DNA of 64,000 nucleotides from Dryomyza anilis (Eukaryota > Arthropoda > Insecta > Diptera > Dryomyzidae). Made by a program: the position numbers and the translations under genes. This document shows positions 55,560 through 64,000 of the stretch, piece by piece (position 1 is the stretch's first letter; each line of letters opens with the position of its first letter). The stretch covers positions 10,454,058-10,518,057 of the forward strand of contig OX638135.1 of assembly GCA_951804985.1 (NCBI GenBank). The letters run 5' to 3'. Under the pieces are notes generated by a model. The model saw only the letters and a list, made by a program, of their open reading frames with translations, made no database searches and was not told the DNA's origin.

Positions 55560-58500
55560 CTATTGACAATGGTAAATATTTTCAATATAAGCTGGCTTTA
55601 ATCGATCTATTGAAACTGAGTCCTCTTTATTTCGAATAAGTAATTTGAAGTATTTTGAGTGTCTTTTCAGTACCTTATAAGGTCCAGAATATCTTGGATA
55701 TAGGGGTTTTTGAACTGCATCTGTCCTTATCCATACATGACTGCAATGTTCCAAATCCTTATGAACAAAAATATTTTGAGTTGAATGGTTTTTTGAAGAT
55801 TGTGGTCGGAATATATTATGAAAGTTTTGAAGTTCTTGGACCATATCAAATTGAGAAGTGTTTGTAGATTTTGTGAGAAAATCCCCAGGAAGGTTAAGTG
55901 CTTCACCATATAATATTTGTGCTGGAGAAACTCCGATATCTTCTTTTATTGCTGTTCTTATTCCCAGTAGTACAGTCGAAAGACATTTTGACCATTGTGG
56001 AATGTTTCGGCATATGATGGCTGTTTTTAAAACTCGATGAAACCGCTCTACAATTCCATTTGTCTGCGGATGATATGCTGTCGTAAGGTTATGTTTTGCT
56101 CCGATTAATTTTACATAATCTTTAAATATATAAGAAGTGAATTGTCTACCGCGATCTGTTGTGATTGTCTTTGGAGATCCATATCTTGAGATCCAAAAAT
56201 CATGAAATTTCCGGCAAATTGTTTCAGTTTTGCTATCGGTTATCGGAATTGCTTCTGGCCATCTACTATAACGGTCTATACACGTCAGTAAACATGAATA
56301 TCCTTCTGATGAAGGCAATGGTCCGACAATATCCATGTGAATGTCTTCAAATCTTTGTGATGAAATACCGAATGAAACAAATTTCGATTTTGTATGCTTG
56401 TTTATTTTTGATCTTTGACAGTTTTGGCAATGCCGGCACCATTCGCGAATATCTTTCTTTATGGAAGGCCATACGAATCGTAATGTTAAAAGTTTTTGGG
56501 TTAATCGTGCACCGGGATGACTTAAACCATGTATATTCTCGAAAATGTGTCGTCGAAATGGTTCCGGTACGAATGGCCTTGGGTTTTGTCTACTCACATC
56601 ACAGTATATTTGAGTGTCAGTGTCTGGAACTTGAATTTTCCGTAGTATAAGTCCAGTTGATGCGTTGTTTTGTAAAAACTTTTTAAGTTCTATATCGCTC
56701 TCTTGAAATTTAGCCATGTTTTTGTAGTCTATATGAGATATCTCTTCGAGACGTGACATATTGTCGGCAACAACGTTATCAGTGCCAGATATGTGACGGA
56801 TATCAGTTGTAAATTGTGATATAAAATCTAATTGACGGCATTGTCGTGGGCTCGCCTTTTCTGGCTTTTGATGCAATGCAAAAGTAAGGGGCTTGTGATC
56901 TGTAAATAGTATGAAACATCTTCCTTCAAGCATGAAACGGAAGTGCTTGATTGCAGAGTATGCGGCCAAGAGTTCACGGTCGTATGTGGAATATTTCTGT
57001 TCTGCATTGGAAATTTTCTTTGAATAAAAACCAATGGGTTCCCAACCTTTTTTATTTTCTTGTTCTAGCACAGCGCCTATTGCAAAATCAGATGCATCGA
57101 CTTTGAGAGCTAATTTTGTGTCTTTTAATGGAAAATTTAATAGGGCTGTGTTTGCTATGTCTCGTTTTGTTAAGTCGAAAGCTTTTTCTGCCTCATGTGT
57201 CCACTTAACAGGTGTTTTATCATTTTTTGTTGCTCCTTTTAAGTAATTGTTGAGAAGTATTTGATGTTCCGCTGCTTTAGGAATAAATCTTCGATAAAAA
57301 TTAAGCATCGCTAGGTACTTTCTGAGATCATTTATTGTTTTTGGTTTAGGGTGGTTCAGAATAGCGTCACATTTTGATGGCATTGCAGAATACCCTTTCG
57401 ATGTTATGTGAAAACCCAAAAAACTTACTTCTGAAAGTCCAAAACTGCACTTTACTGGATTTATTAAAATTCCATATTGTTCGAGCTTCTCAAAAAGTTT
57501 TTCAAGATGTACCAAATGTTCTGACTGTGATTTTGATGCGATGAGTATATCATCAATGTATACAAACACAAAATCTAAATCGCGACAAATGTTGTCCATA
57601 TGACGCTGAAAGCTTTGGGCTGAGTTTCGAAGTCCAAAAGGCATTTTAATAAACTCAAAAAGTCCAAAAGGCGTAATTACAGCCGTTTTTGGTATGTCTT
57701 CAGAGTGCATCGGTATTTGATGATATGCTCTTATTAAATCAAGTTTGGAAAAAATTGTGCATCCTGGCAACTTTCCACTAAAATCAGTTATAAACGGCAC
57801 TGGATAACGGTCTGGTATCGTTATGCGATTAAGTTGACGGTAATCTCCACATGGTCTCCAGTCTCCATTAGACTTTGGTACCATGTGGAGTGGATTAGCC
57901 CAATTACTCTTTGATGGACGAATTATGCCTTGTTGTAGCATATAATTGAACTCGCGTTTTGCGATGTCCAATCGTTGAGGATCAAGTCGTCTAACTTTGC
58001 TGGAAATAGGAGCACCAGTTGTTTCTATATGATGAAACACTTTGGTGGAGGTTGTGCCATTATTTGGTAGTACTGAGTATAACTTTGGGTACTTTTCTAG
58101 AAGATGATGATATATACTGTCGTCTTTGCGAATCATACTGATTCCGAGAGATGGAGTGTTTAAAGTGCGAGCAGGTGTAGAGAGAAAGGTTTTACCATCG
58201 ACTAAAGACATATTTTTTAGATCAGGTAATAAATGATAATATTTTAAAAAATCAGCACCGATAATTGGTCTGCTTACATCCGCAATTACAAAGATCCAGG
58301 TAAGTTGGCGACGTAGGCCAAGATTGAGTTCGAGAAGCTTAGTGCCGTATGTTTTAATAGTTGATCCATTTGCAGCAAACAATTGGATAGTTGAAGGCTT
58401 ATTTAAAGATTTTCCAAAAACATTTGGTGGAACTACGGAAACGTCGGCTCCCGTATCGATAAGAAAAAATGCCTTTGAGTTAGCATCTTTTAAGAAAAGG

Positions 58501-58574
58501 CGAACGTTTGATGAACATATTTCAGAAGAATAGGTATTAGTTTTTTTGACGAAAACGTACAAGGAGATGTACAT
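55560..58574 (-). CDS. Gypsy-C pol polyprotein, copy 1 (intact frame)
   Basis: 1004 codons. Domains in order: protease ~35-100 ([13 protein letters not shown] active site), RT ~205-400 ([50 protein letters not shown], catalytic [10 protein letters not shown]), RNase H ~480-610 ([35 protein letters not shown]), integrase zinc finger ([21 protein letters not shown]), core ([30 protein letters not shown]: all three acidic residues present), and C-terminal [16 protein letters not shown]. It overlaps the gag end in the -1 frame. It would need a programmed frameshift for synthesis. The stop lies at the polypurine tract. This is the only complete pol seen in the window. Confidence 0.95.
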   Translation of the reverse strand: MYISLYVFVKKTNTYSSEICSSNVRLFLKDANSKAFFLIDTGADVSVVPPNVFGKSLNKPSTIQLFAANGSTIKTYGTKLLELNLGLRRQLTWIFVIADVSRPIIGADFLKYYHLLPDLKNMSLVDGKTFLSTPARTLNTPSLGISMIRKDDSIYHHLLEKYPKLYSVLPNNGTTSTKVFHHIETTGAPISSKVRRLDPQRLDIAKREFNYMLQQGIIRPSKSNWANPLHMVPKSNGDWRPCGDYRQLNRITIPDRYPVPFITDFSGKLPGCTIFSKLDLIRAYHQIPMHSEDIPKTAVITPFGLFEFIKMPFGLRNSAQSFQRHMDNICRDLDFVFVYIDDILIASKSQSEHLVHLEKLFEKLEQYGILINPVKCSFGLSEVSFLGFHITSKGYSAMPSKCDAILNHPKPKTINDLRKYLAMLNFYRRFIPKAAEHQILLNNYLKGATKNDKTPVKWTHEAEKAFDLTKRDIANTALLNFPLKDTKLALKVDASDFAIGAVLEQENKKGWEPIGFYSKKISNAEQKYSTYDRELLAAYSAIKHFRFMLEGRCFILFTDHKPLTFALHQKPEKASPRQCRQLDFISQFTTDIRHISGTDNVVADNMSRLEEISHIDYKNMAKFQESDIELKKFLQNNASTGLILRKIQVPDTDTQIYCDVSRQNPRPFVPEPFRRHIFENIHGLSHPGARLTQKLLTLRFVWPSIKKDIREWCRHCQNCQRSKINKHTKSKFVSFGISSQRFEDIHMDIVGPLPSSEGYSCLLTCIDRYSRWPEAIPITDSKTETICRKFHDFWISRYGSPKTITTDRGRQFTSYIFKDYVKLIGAKHNLTTAYHPQTNGIVERFHRVLKTAIICRNIPQWSKCLSTVLLGIRTAIKEDIGVSPAQILYGEALNLPGDFLTKSTNTSQFDMVQELQNFHNIFRPQSSKNHSTQNIFVHKDLEHCSHVWIRTDAVQKPLYPRYSGPYKVLKRHSKYFKLLIRNKEDSVSIDRLKPAYIENIYHCQ

Positions 58575-59332
58575 TTAGTTGCATTTGAGCCAAACTTAAT
58601 GTGGTACCAGCACAATGATTCGTCCCGTGAGCGGTTGTTGGAACGATTGCGAAAGCGATCGCGAGAATATGAACGGGATCGACTACGTGAATAATGTTTA
58701 TTGCTATTTTGATTTAAAAATTTGATTTCTTTCTGGATAGCTTCAATTTGAGTTGACAAGTTTTGTAGAGAAAATGTTTCACTATTGGTAATGTCTGGTT
58801 GTGATATGATTGCGTTCACAGTTGGACGTATAGCATCAATTATGATATCTGCTTGATCTGCTAAGTTTTCGAGGGACGATTGATTAACTGCTAGAATAGG
58901 GCGAGCGCTTTCGGGCATTTGATCTAAAAATAGTGTTCTAAGGACATCATCGCTTACCCTTCCTGATGCTAAACTTCGCATTTCTTGCAGAAACTGAGTA
59001 GGACGTCGATCGCCGAGAACAAGACCACTAAGTAATTGACGTAGTTTTGAATCACTAGATTGTTCAAAGGCCTTTATCAATCTCGCTTTTAAAGAATTGT
59101 ATTGTGTACCATCATTTCGTGGATTTCTCAAAAGATCTGATACATATTTTAATAAAGAACCATCTAAATTTGCTACAAGATGTTGAGCTTTTGAAATATC
59201 CCTTGTAAAATGTGATATTGCAAATATGGCCTAGATTTGTATAAACCAAAGATATGGATCTTCCCGCCAGAATATTGGTAGTTTGCGTATGCTTGATGCT
59301 GCAACTTCTCCTGTGTGTTGATTGTTCTGCAT
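58490..59332 (-). pseudogene. Gypsy-C gag, copy 1, with in-frame TAG
   Basis: The frame from ATG 59332 (MQNNQHTGEVAASS) reads LPIFWREDPYLWF, then a TAG at 59233-59231, then AIFAISH and on to LRNPRNDGTQYNSLKARLIK, VLGDRRPTQFLQEMRSLA, a serine/arginine stretch (YSRSRSRSYSRDRF) and the CHCC finger [18 protein letters not shown]. An alternative upstream start MPLTHSPDRQTTDTTNPEP (59432) is in another frame. The stop is shared with copy 2. Gag forms the particle; the finger binds RNA. Confidence 0.82.
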
Positions 59333-59463
59333 CAATGGGTGTAGTAGGTGATGAGAGGTTATTCACGCCAACGACAGGTTCTGGATTTGTTGTATCTGTT
59401 GTTTGTCGGTCCGGGCTGTGTGTTAAAGGCATGTTGAATTGATTTATTTATTAACGGAACCGT

Positions 59464-59480
59464 GCTCTTCGGGGTCACTA
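59464..59480 (-). promoter_or_regulatory. Gypsy-C primer-binding site, unit 1
   Basis: Minus strand after LTR 2 reads agtgaccccgaagagca. Its gtgaccccga core (59478-59469) matches the 3' end of insect tRNA-Trp, the primer described for the CsRn1 clade. The same site is at 63593-63602. Confidence 0.65.
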
Positions 59481-59481
59481 A

Positions 59482-59672
59482 TGTTGTAATGTTTAAATTA
59501 AAACAAAATATTTAATATCTTTTATATCAAAAAAACAGTTCTTTATTTGTTTGGAAAATTATATGAATGAATTTTTATAAATGAAAATTTTTGATTAATA
59601 ACAATAAGAAATAATTATTAATTTAAAACAAGTTAAATTACAGTAGATATGAAATCTAGTGTGGTAGCCACA
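59482..59672 (-). repeat. Gypsy-C LTR 2 (191 bp), shared between units
   Basis: Serves as the 5' LTR of unit 1 and the 3' LTR of unit 2; there is no second LTR and no target duplication at the junction. Visually identical to LTR 1 and LTR 3. Confidence 0.92.
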
Positions 59673-59686
59673 CTACTCCCCCTCTA

Positions 59687-62600
59687 TTAACAATGGTAAA
59701 TATTTTCAATATAAGCTGGCTTTAATCGATCTATTGAAACTGAATCCTCTTTATTTCGAATAAGTAATTTGAAGTATTTTGAGTGTCTTTTCAGTACCTT
59801 ATAAGGTCCAGAATATCTTGGATATAGGTGTTTTTGAACTGCATCTGTCCTTATCCATACATGACTGCAATGTTCCAAATCCTTATGAACAAAAATATTT
59901 TGAGTTGAATGGTTTTTTGAAGATTGTGGTCGGAATATATTATGAAAGTTTTGAAGTTCTTGGACCATATCAAATTGAGAAGTGTTTGTAGATTTTGTGA
60001 GAAAATCCCCAGGAAGGTTAAGTGCTTCACCATATAATATTTGTGCTGGAGAAACTCCGATATCTTCTTTTATTGCTGTTCTTATTCCCAGTAGTACAGT
60101 CGAAAGACATTTTGACCATTGTGGAATGTTTCGGCATATGATGGCTGTTTTTAAAACTCGATGAAACCGCTCTACAATTCCATTTGTCTGCGGATGATAT
60201 GCTGTCGTAAGGTTATGTTTTGCTCCGATTAATTTTACATAATCTTTAAATATATAAGAAGTGAATTGTCTACCGCGATCTGTTGTGATTGTCTTTGGAG
60301 ATCCATATCTTGAGATCCAAAAATCATGAAATTTCCGGCAAATTGTTTCAGTTTTGCTATCGGTTATCGGAATTGCTTCTGGCCATCTACTATAACGGTC
60401 TATACACGTCAGTAAATATGAATATCCTTCTGATTAAGGCAATGGTCCGACAATATCCATGTGAATGTCTTCAAATCTTTGTGATGAAATACCGAATGAA
60501 ACAAATTTCGATTTTGTATGCTTGTTTATTTTTGATCTTTGACAGTTTTGGCAATGCCGGCACCATTCGCGAATATCTTTCTTTATGGAAGGCCATACGA
60601 ATCGTAATGTTAAAAGTTTTTGGGTTAATCGTGCACCGGGATGACTTAAACCATGTATATTCTCGAAAATGTGTCGTCGAAATGGTTCCGGTACGAATGG
60701 CCTTGGGTTTTGTCTACTCACATCACAGTATATTTGAGTGTCAGTGTCTGGAACTTGGATTTTCCGTAGTATAAGTCCAGTTGATGCGTTGTTTTGTAAA
60801 AACTTTTTAAGTTCTATATCGCTCTCTTGAAATTTAGCCATGTTTTTGTAGTCTATATGAGATATCTCTTCGAGACGTGACATATTGTCGGCAACAACGT
60901 TATCAGTGCCAGATATGTGACGGATATCAGTTGTAAATTGTGATATAAAATCTAATTGACGGCATTGTCTTGGGCTCGCCTTTTCTGGCTTTTGATGCAA
61001 TGCAAAAGTAAGGGGCTTGTGATCTGTAAATAGTATGAAACATCTTCCTTCAAGCATGAAACGGAAGTGCTTGATTGCAGAGTATGCGGCCAAGAGTTCA
61101 CGGTCGTATGTGGAATATTTCTGTTCTGCATTGGAAATTTTCTTTGAATAAAAACCAATGGGTTCCCAACCTTTTTTATTTTCTTGTTCTAGCACAGCGC
61201 CTATTGCAAAATCAGATGCATCGACTTTGAGAGCTAATTTTGTGTCTTTTAATGGAAAATTTAATAGGGCTGTGTTTGCTATGTCTCGTTTTGTTAAGTC
61301 GAAAGCTTTTTCTGCCTCATGTGTCCACTTAACAGGTGTTTTATCATTTTTTGTTGCTCCTTTTAAGTAATTGTTGAGAAGTATTTGATGTTCCGCTGCT
61401 TTAGGAATAAATCTTCGATAAAAATTAAGCATCGCTAGGTACTTTCTGAGATCATTTATTGTTTTTGGTTTAGGGTGGTTCAGATTAGCGTCACATTTTG
61501 ATGGCATTGCAGAATACCCTTTCGATGTTATGTGAAAACCCAAAAAACTTACTTCTGAAAGTCCAAAACTGCACTTTACTGGATTTATTAAAATTCCATA
61601 TTGTTCGAGCTTCTCAAAAAGTTTTTCAAGATGTACCAAATGTTCTGACTGTGATTTTGATGCGATGAGTATATCATCAATGTATACAAACACAAAATCT
61701 AAATCGCGACAAATGTTGTCCATATGACGCTGAAAGCTTTGGGCTGAGTTTCGAAGTCCAAAAGGCATTTTAATAAACTCAAAAAGTCCAAAAGGCGTAA
61801 TTACAGCCGTTTTTGGTATGTCTTCAGAGTGCATCGGTATTTGATGATATGCTCTTATTAAATCAAGTTTGGAAAAAATTGTGCATCCTGGCAACTTTCC
61901 ACTAAAATCAGTTATAAACGGCACTGGATAACGGTCTGGTATCGTTATGCGATTAAGTTGACGGTAATCTCCACATGGTCTCCAGTCTCCATTAGACTTT
62001 GGTACCATGTGGAGTGGATTAGCCCAATTACTCTTTGATGGACGAATTATGCCTTGTTGTAGCATATAATTGAACTCGCGTTTTGCGATGTCCAATCGTT
62101 GAGGATCAAGTCGTCTAACTTTGCTGGAAATAGGAGCACCAGTTGTTTCTATATGATGAAACACTTTGGTGGAGGTTGTGCCATTATTTGGTATTACTGA
62201 GTATAACTTTGGGTACTTTTCTAGAAGATGATGATATATACTGTCGTCTTTGCGAATCATACTGATTCCGAGAGATGGAGTGTTTAAAGTGCGAGCAGGT
62301 GTAGAGAGAAAGGTTTTACCATCGACTAAAGACATATTTTTTAGATCAGGTAATAAATGATAATATTTTAAAAAATCAGCACCGATAATTGGTCTGCTTA
62401 CATCCGCAATTACAAAGATCCAGGTAAGTTGGCGACGTAGGCCAAGATTGAGTTCGAGAAGCTTAGTGCCGTATGTTTTAATAGTTGATCCATTTGCAGC
62501 AAACAATTGGATAGTTGAAGGCTTATTTAAAGATTTTCCAAAAACATTTGGTGGAACTACGGAAACGTCGGCTCCCGTATCGATAAGAAAAAATGCCTTT

Positions 62601-62698
62601 GAGTTAGCATCTTTTAAGAAAAGGCGAACGTTTGATGAACATATTTCAGAAGAATAGGTATTAGTTTTTTTGACGAAAACGTACAAGGAGATGTACAT
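59687..62698 (-). pseudogene. Gypsy-C pol, copy 2, premature stop in integrase
   Basis: As copy 1 up to residue 754, where a TAA (near 60434) follows MDIVGPLP at the start of the integrase core; the downstream integrase remains readable to 59687. Other differences are few (VIPNNG for VLPNNG; CDANLNH for CDAILNH; final C then TAA). Protease, RT and RNase H motifs are intact. Confidence 0.92.
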
Positions 62699-63456
62699 TT
62701 AGTTGCATTTGAGCCAAACTTATTGTGGTACCAGCACAATGATTCGTCCCGTGAGCGGTTGTTGGAACGATTGCGAAAACGATCGCGAGAATATGAACGG
62801 GATCGACTACGTGAATAATGTTTATTGCTATTTTGATTTAAAAATTTGATTTCTTTCTGGATAGCTTCAATTTGAGTTGACAAGTTTTGTAGAGAAAATG
62901 TTTCACTATTGGTAAAGTCTGGTTGTGATATGATTGCGTTCACAGTTGGACGTATAGCATCAATTATGATATCTGCTTGATCTGCTAAGTTTTCGAGGGA
63001 CGATTGATTAACTGCTAGAATAGGGCGAGCGCTTTCGGGCATTTGATCTAAAAATAGTGTTCTAAGGACATCATCGCTTACCCTTCCTGATGCTAAACTT
63101 CGCATTTCTTGCAGAAACTGAGTAGGACGTCGATCGCCGAGAACAAGACCACTAAGTAATTGACGTAGTTTTGAATCACTAGATTGTTCAAAGGCCTTTA
63201 TCAATCTCGCTTTTAAAGAATTGTATTGTGTACCATCATTTCGTGGATTTCTCAAAAGATCTGATACATATTTTAATAAAGAACCATCTAAATTTGCTAC
63301 AAGATGTTGAGCTTTTGAAATATCCCTTGTAATATGTGATATTGCAAATATGGCCTAGATTTGTATAAACCAAAGATATGGATCTTCCCGCCAGAATATT
63401 GGTAGTTTGCGTATGCTTGATGCTGCAACTTCTCCTGTGTGTTGATTGTTCTGCAT
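62614..63456 (-). pseudogene. Gypsy-C gag, copy 2, with the same TAG
   Basis: Starts at ATG 63456, in-frame TAG at 63357-63355, exactly 4124 bases from that of copy 1. The zinc finger reads [18 protein letters not shown]. Otherwise as copy 1. Confidence 0.82.
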
Positions 63457-63605
63457 CAATGGGTGTAGTAGGTGATGAGAGGTTATTCACGCCAACGACA
63501 GGTTCTGGATTTGTTGTATCTGTTGTTTGTCGGTCCGGGCTGTGTGTTAAAGGCATGTTGAATTGATTTATTTATTAACGGAACCGTGCTCTTCGGGGTC
63601 ACTAA

Positions 63606-63796
63606 TGTTGTAATGTTTAAATTAAAACAAAATATTTAATATCTTTTATATCAAAAAAACAGTTCTTTATTTGTTTGGAAAATTATATGAATGAATTTTT
63701 ATAAATGAAAATTTTTGATTAATAACAATAAGAAATAATTATTAATTTAAAACAAGTTAAATTACAGTAGATATGAAATCTAGTGTGGTAGCCACA
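63606..63796 (-). repeat. Gypsy-C LTR 3 (191 bp)
   Basis: 5' LTR of unit 2 and, judging by the pol sequence beyond it, 3' LTR of a third unit. PBS at 63593-63602. Confidence 0.92.
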
Positions 63797-64000
63797 CTAC
63801 TCCCCCTCTATTGACAATGGTAAATATTTTCAATATAAGCTGGCTTTAATCGATCTATTGAAACTGAGTCCTCTTTATTTCGAATAAGTAATTTGAAGTA
63901 TTTTGAGTGTCTTTTCAGTACCTTATAAGGTCCAGAATATCGTGGATATAGGTGTTTTTGAACTGCATCTGTCCTTATCCATACATGACTGCAATGTTCC
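63797..64000 (-). pseudogene. Gypsy-C pol, third unit, C-terminal part
   Basis: The last ~65 codons of pol ([16 protein letters not shown] and [15 protein letters not shown]), with the polypurine tract next to LTR 3. It runs off the window end, so the array has at least three units in part. A single-base difference near 63942 distinguishes it from the other two. Confidence 0.9.

Larger units (their letters stand above)
55358..64000 (-). mobile_element. Gypsy-C tandem array (CsRn1/Kabuki-like), head to tail
   Basis: Three LTRs at 55358, 59482 and 63606, spaced exactly 4124 bases. Two complete units and the start of a third, all minus strand, sharing single LTRs. Gag zinc finger C-x2-H-x9-C-x3-C and a PBS matching tRNA-Trp are features of the CsRn1 clade. 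The array is inserted in an RTE-like LINE at 55357. The far end is outside the window. Confidence 0.92.

Noticed and set aside
55655..56650. Plus-strand proteins within gypsy-C pol (e.g. 161 codons at 56165-56650)
   Set aside because: They lie antisense to the intact pol frame and repeat in both units only because the units are copies.

Overview
The window is a repeat-dense, AT-rich stretch of an insect genome, most likely a higher fly. I see no host protein-coding gene. Everything that can be recognised is transposable-element sequence: at least three Ty3/gypsy LTR-retrotransposon families (called A, B and C here), an RTE-like LINE in two loci, a LOA/R1-like LINE with RNase H, a hAT-like non-autonomous DNA transposon, a tRNA-derived SINE, a MITE, and several tandem repeats. 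The insect assignment is an inference from the LOA-type LINE with RNase H, the gypsy types, the RTE type and the base composition. Nested old elements and inverted duplication suggest heterochromatin or a sex-chromosome-like region.

Layout. Two giant imperfect palindromes lie next to each other. Palindrome 1 has arms 1365-8398 and 10078-17194 around a 1.7 kb spacer. Each arm reads, from outside in: 5' part of gypsy-A, an RTE-like LINE 3' fragment, and a nearly complete but decayed gypsy-B. The spacer holds a SINE, a (TA)n run and the 3' LTR of gypsy-B. The right arm continues into the rest of gypsy-A, a full element at 15617-25440. It sits inside the RTE-like LINE with a 4-bp target duplication (cgta), so the LINE resumes at 25441. 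Palindrome 2 has arms 26361-35076 and 44505-53251 around a 9.4 kb spacer. Each arm carries a gypsy-A-like element (A2) interrupted by a hAT-like element and by two diverged ~1.15 kb units. One arm alone carries a SINE, with a 9-bp target duplication and a perfect empty site in the other arm. The spacer holds a gypsy-A-like remnant (A3), a satellite-rich block with a MITE and a 15-bp minisatellite, and a ~5.9 kb LOA-like LINE that is itself interrupted.

From 53413 to 55357 there is an A2 LTR and another RTE-like LINE copy. From 55358 to the window end lies a head-to-tail array of a third family (gypsy-C, CsRn1/Kabuki-like) with a 4124-bp period and single shared LTRs (LTR-internal-LTR-internal-LTR-internal...). 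Copy 1 has a long intact 1004-residue pol frame. Both complete units share the same in-frame TAG in gag, which points to amplification of one defective copy rather than separate insertions.

Order of events inferred from nesting: gypsy-B, then RTE into gypsy-B, then gypsy-A into RTE, then palindrome 1. Independently, the A2 element with hAT was built first, then palindrome 2, then the SINE in one arm. The elements do not form a pathway together; the biology here is genome structure and element history.
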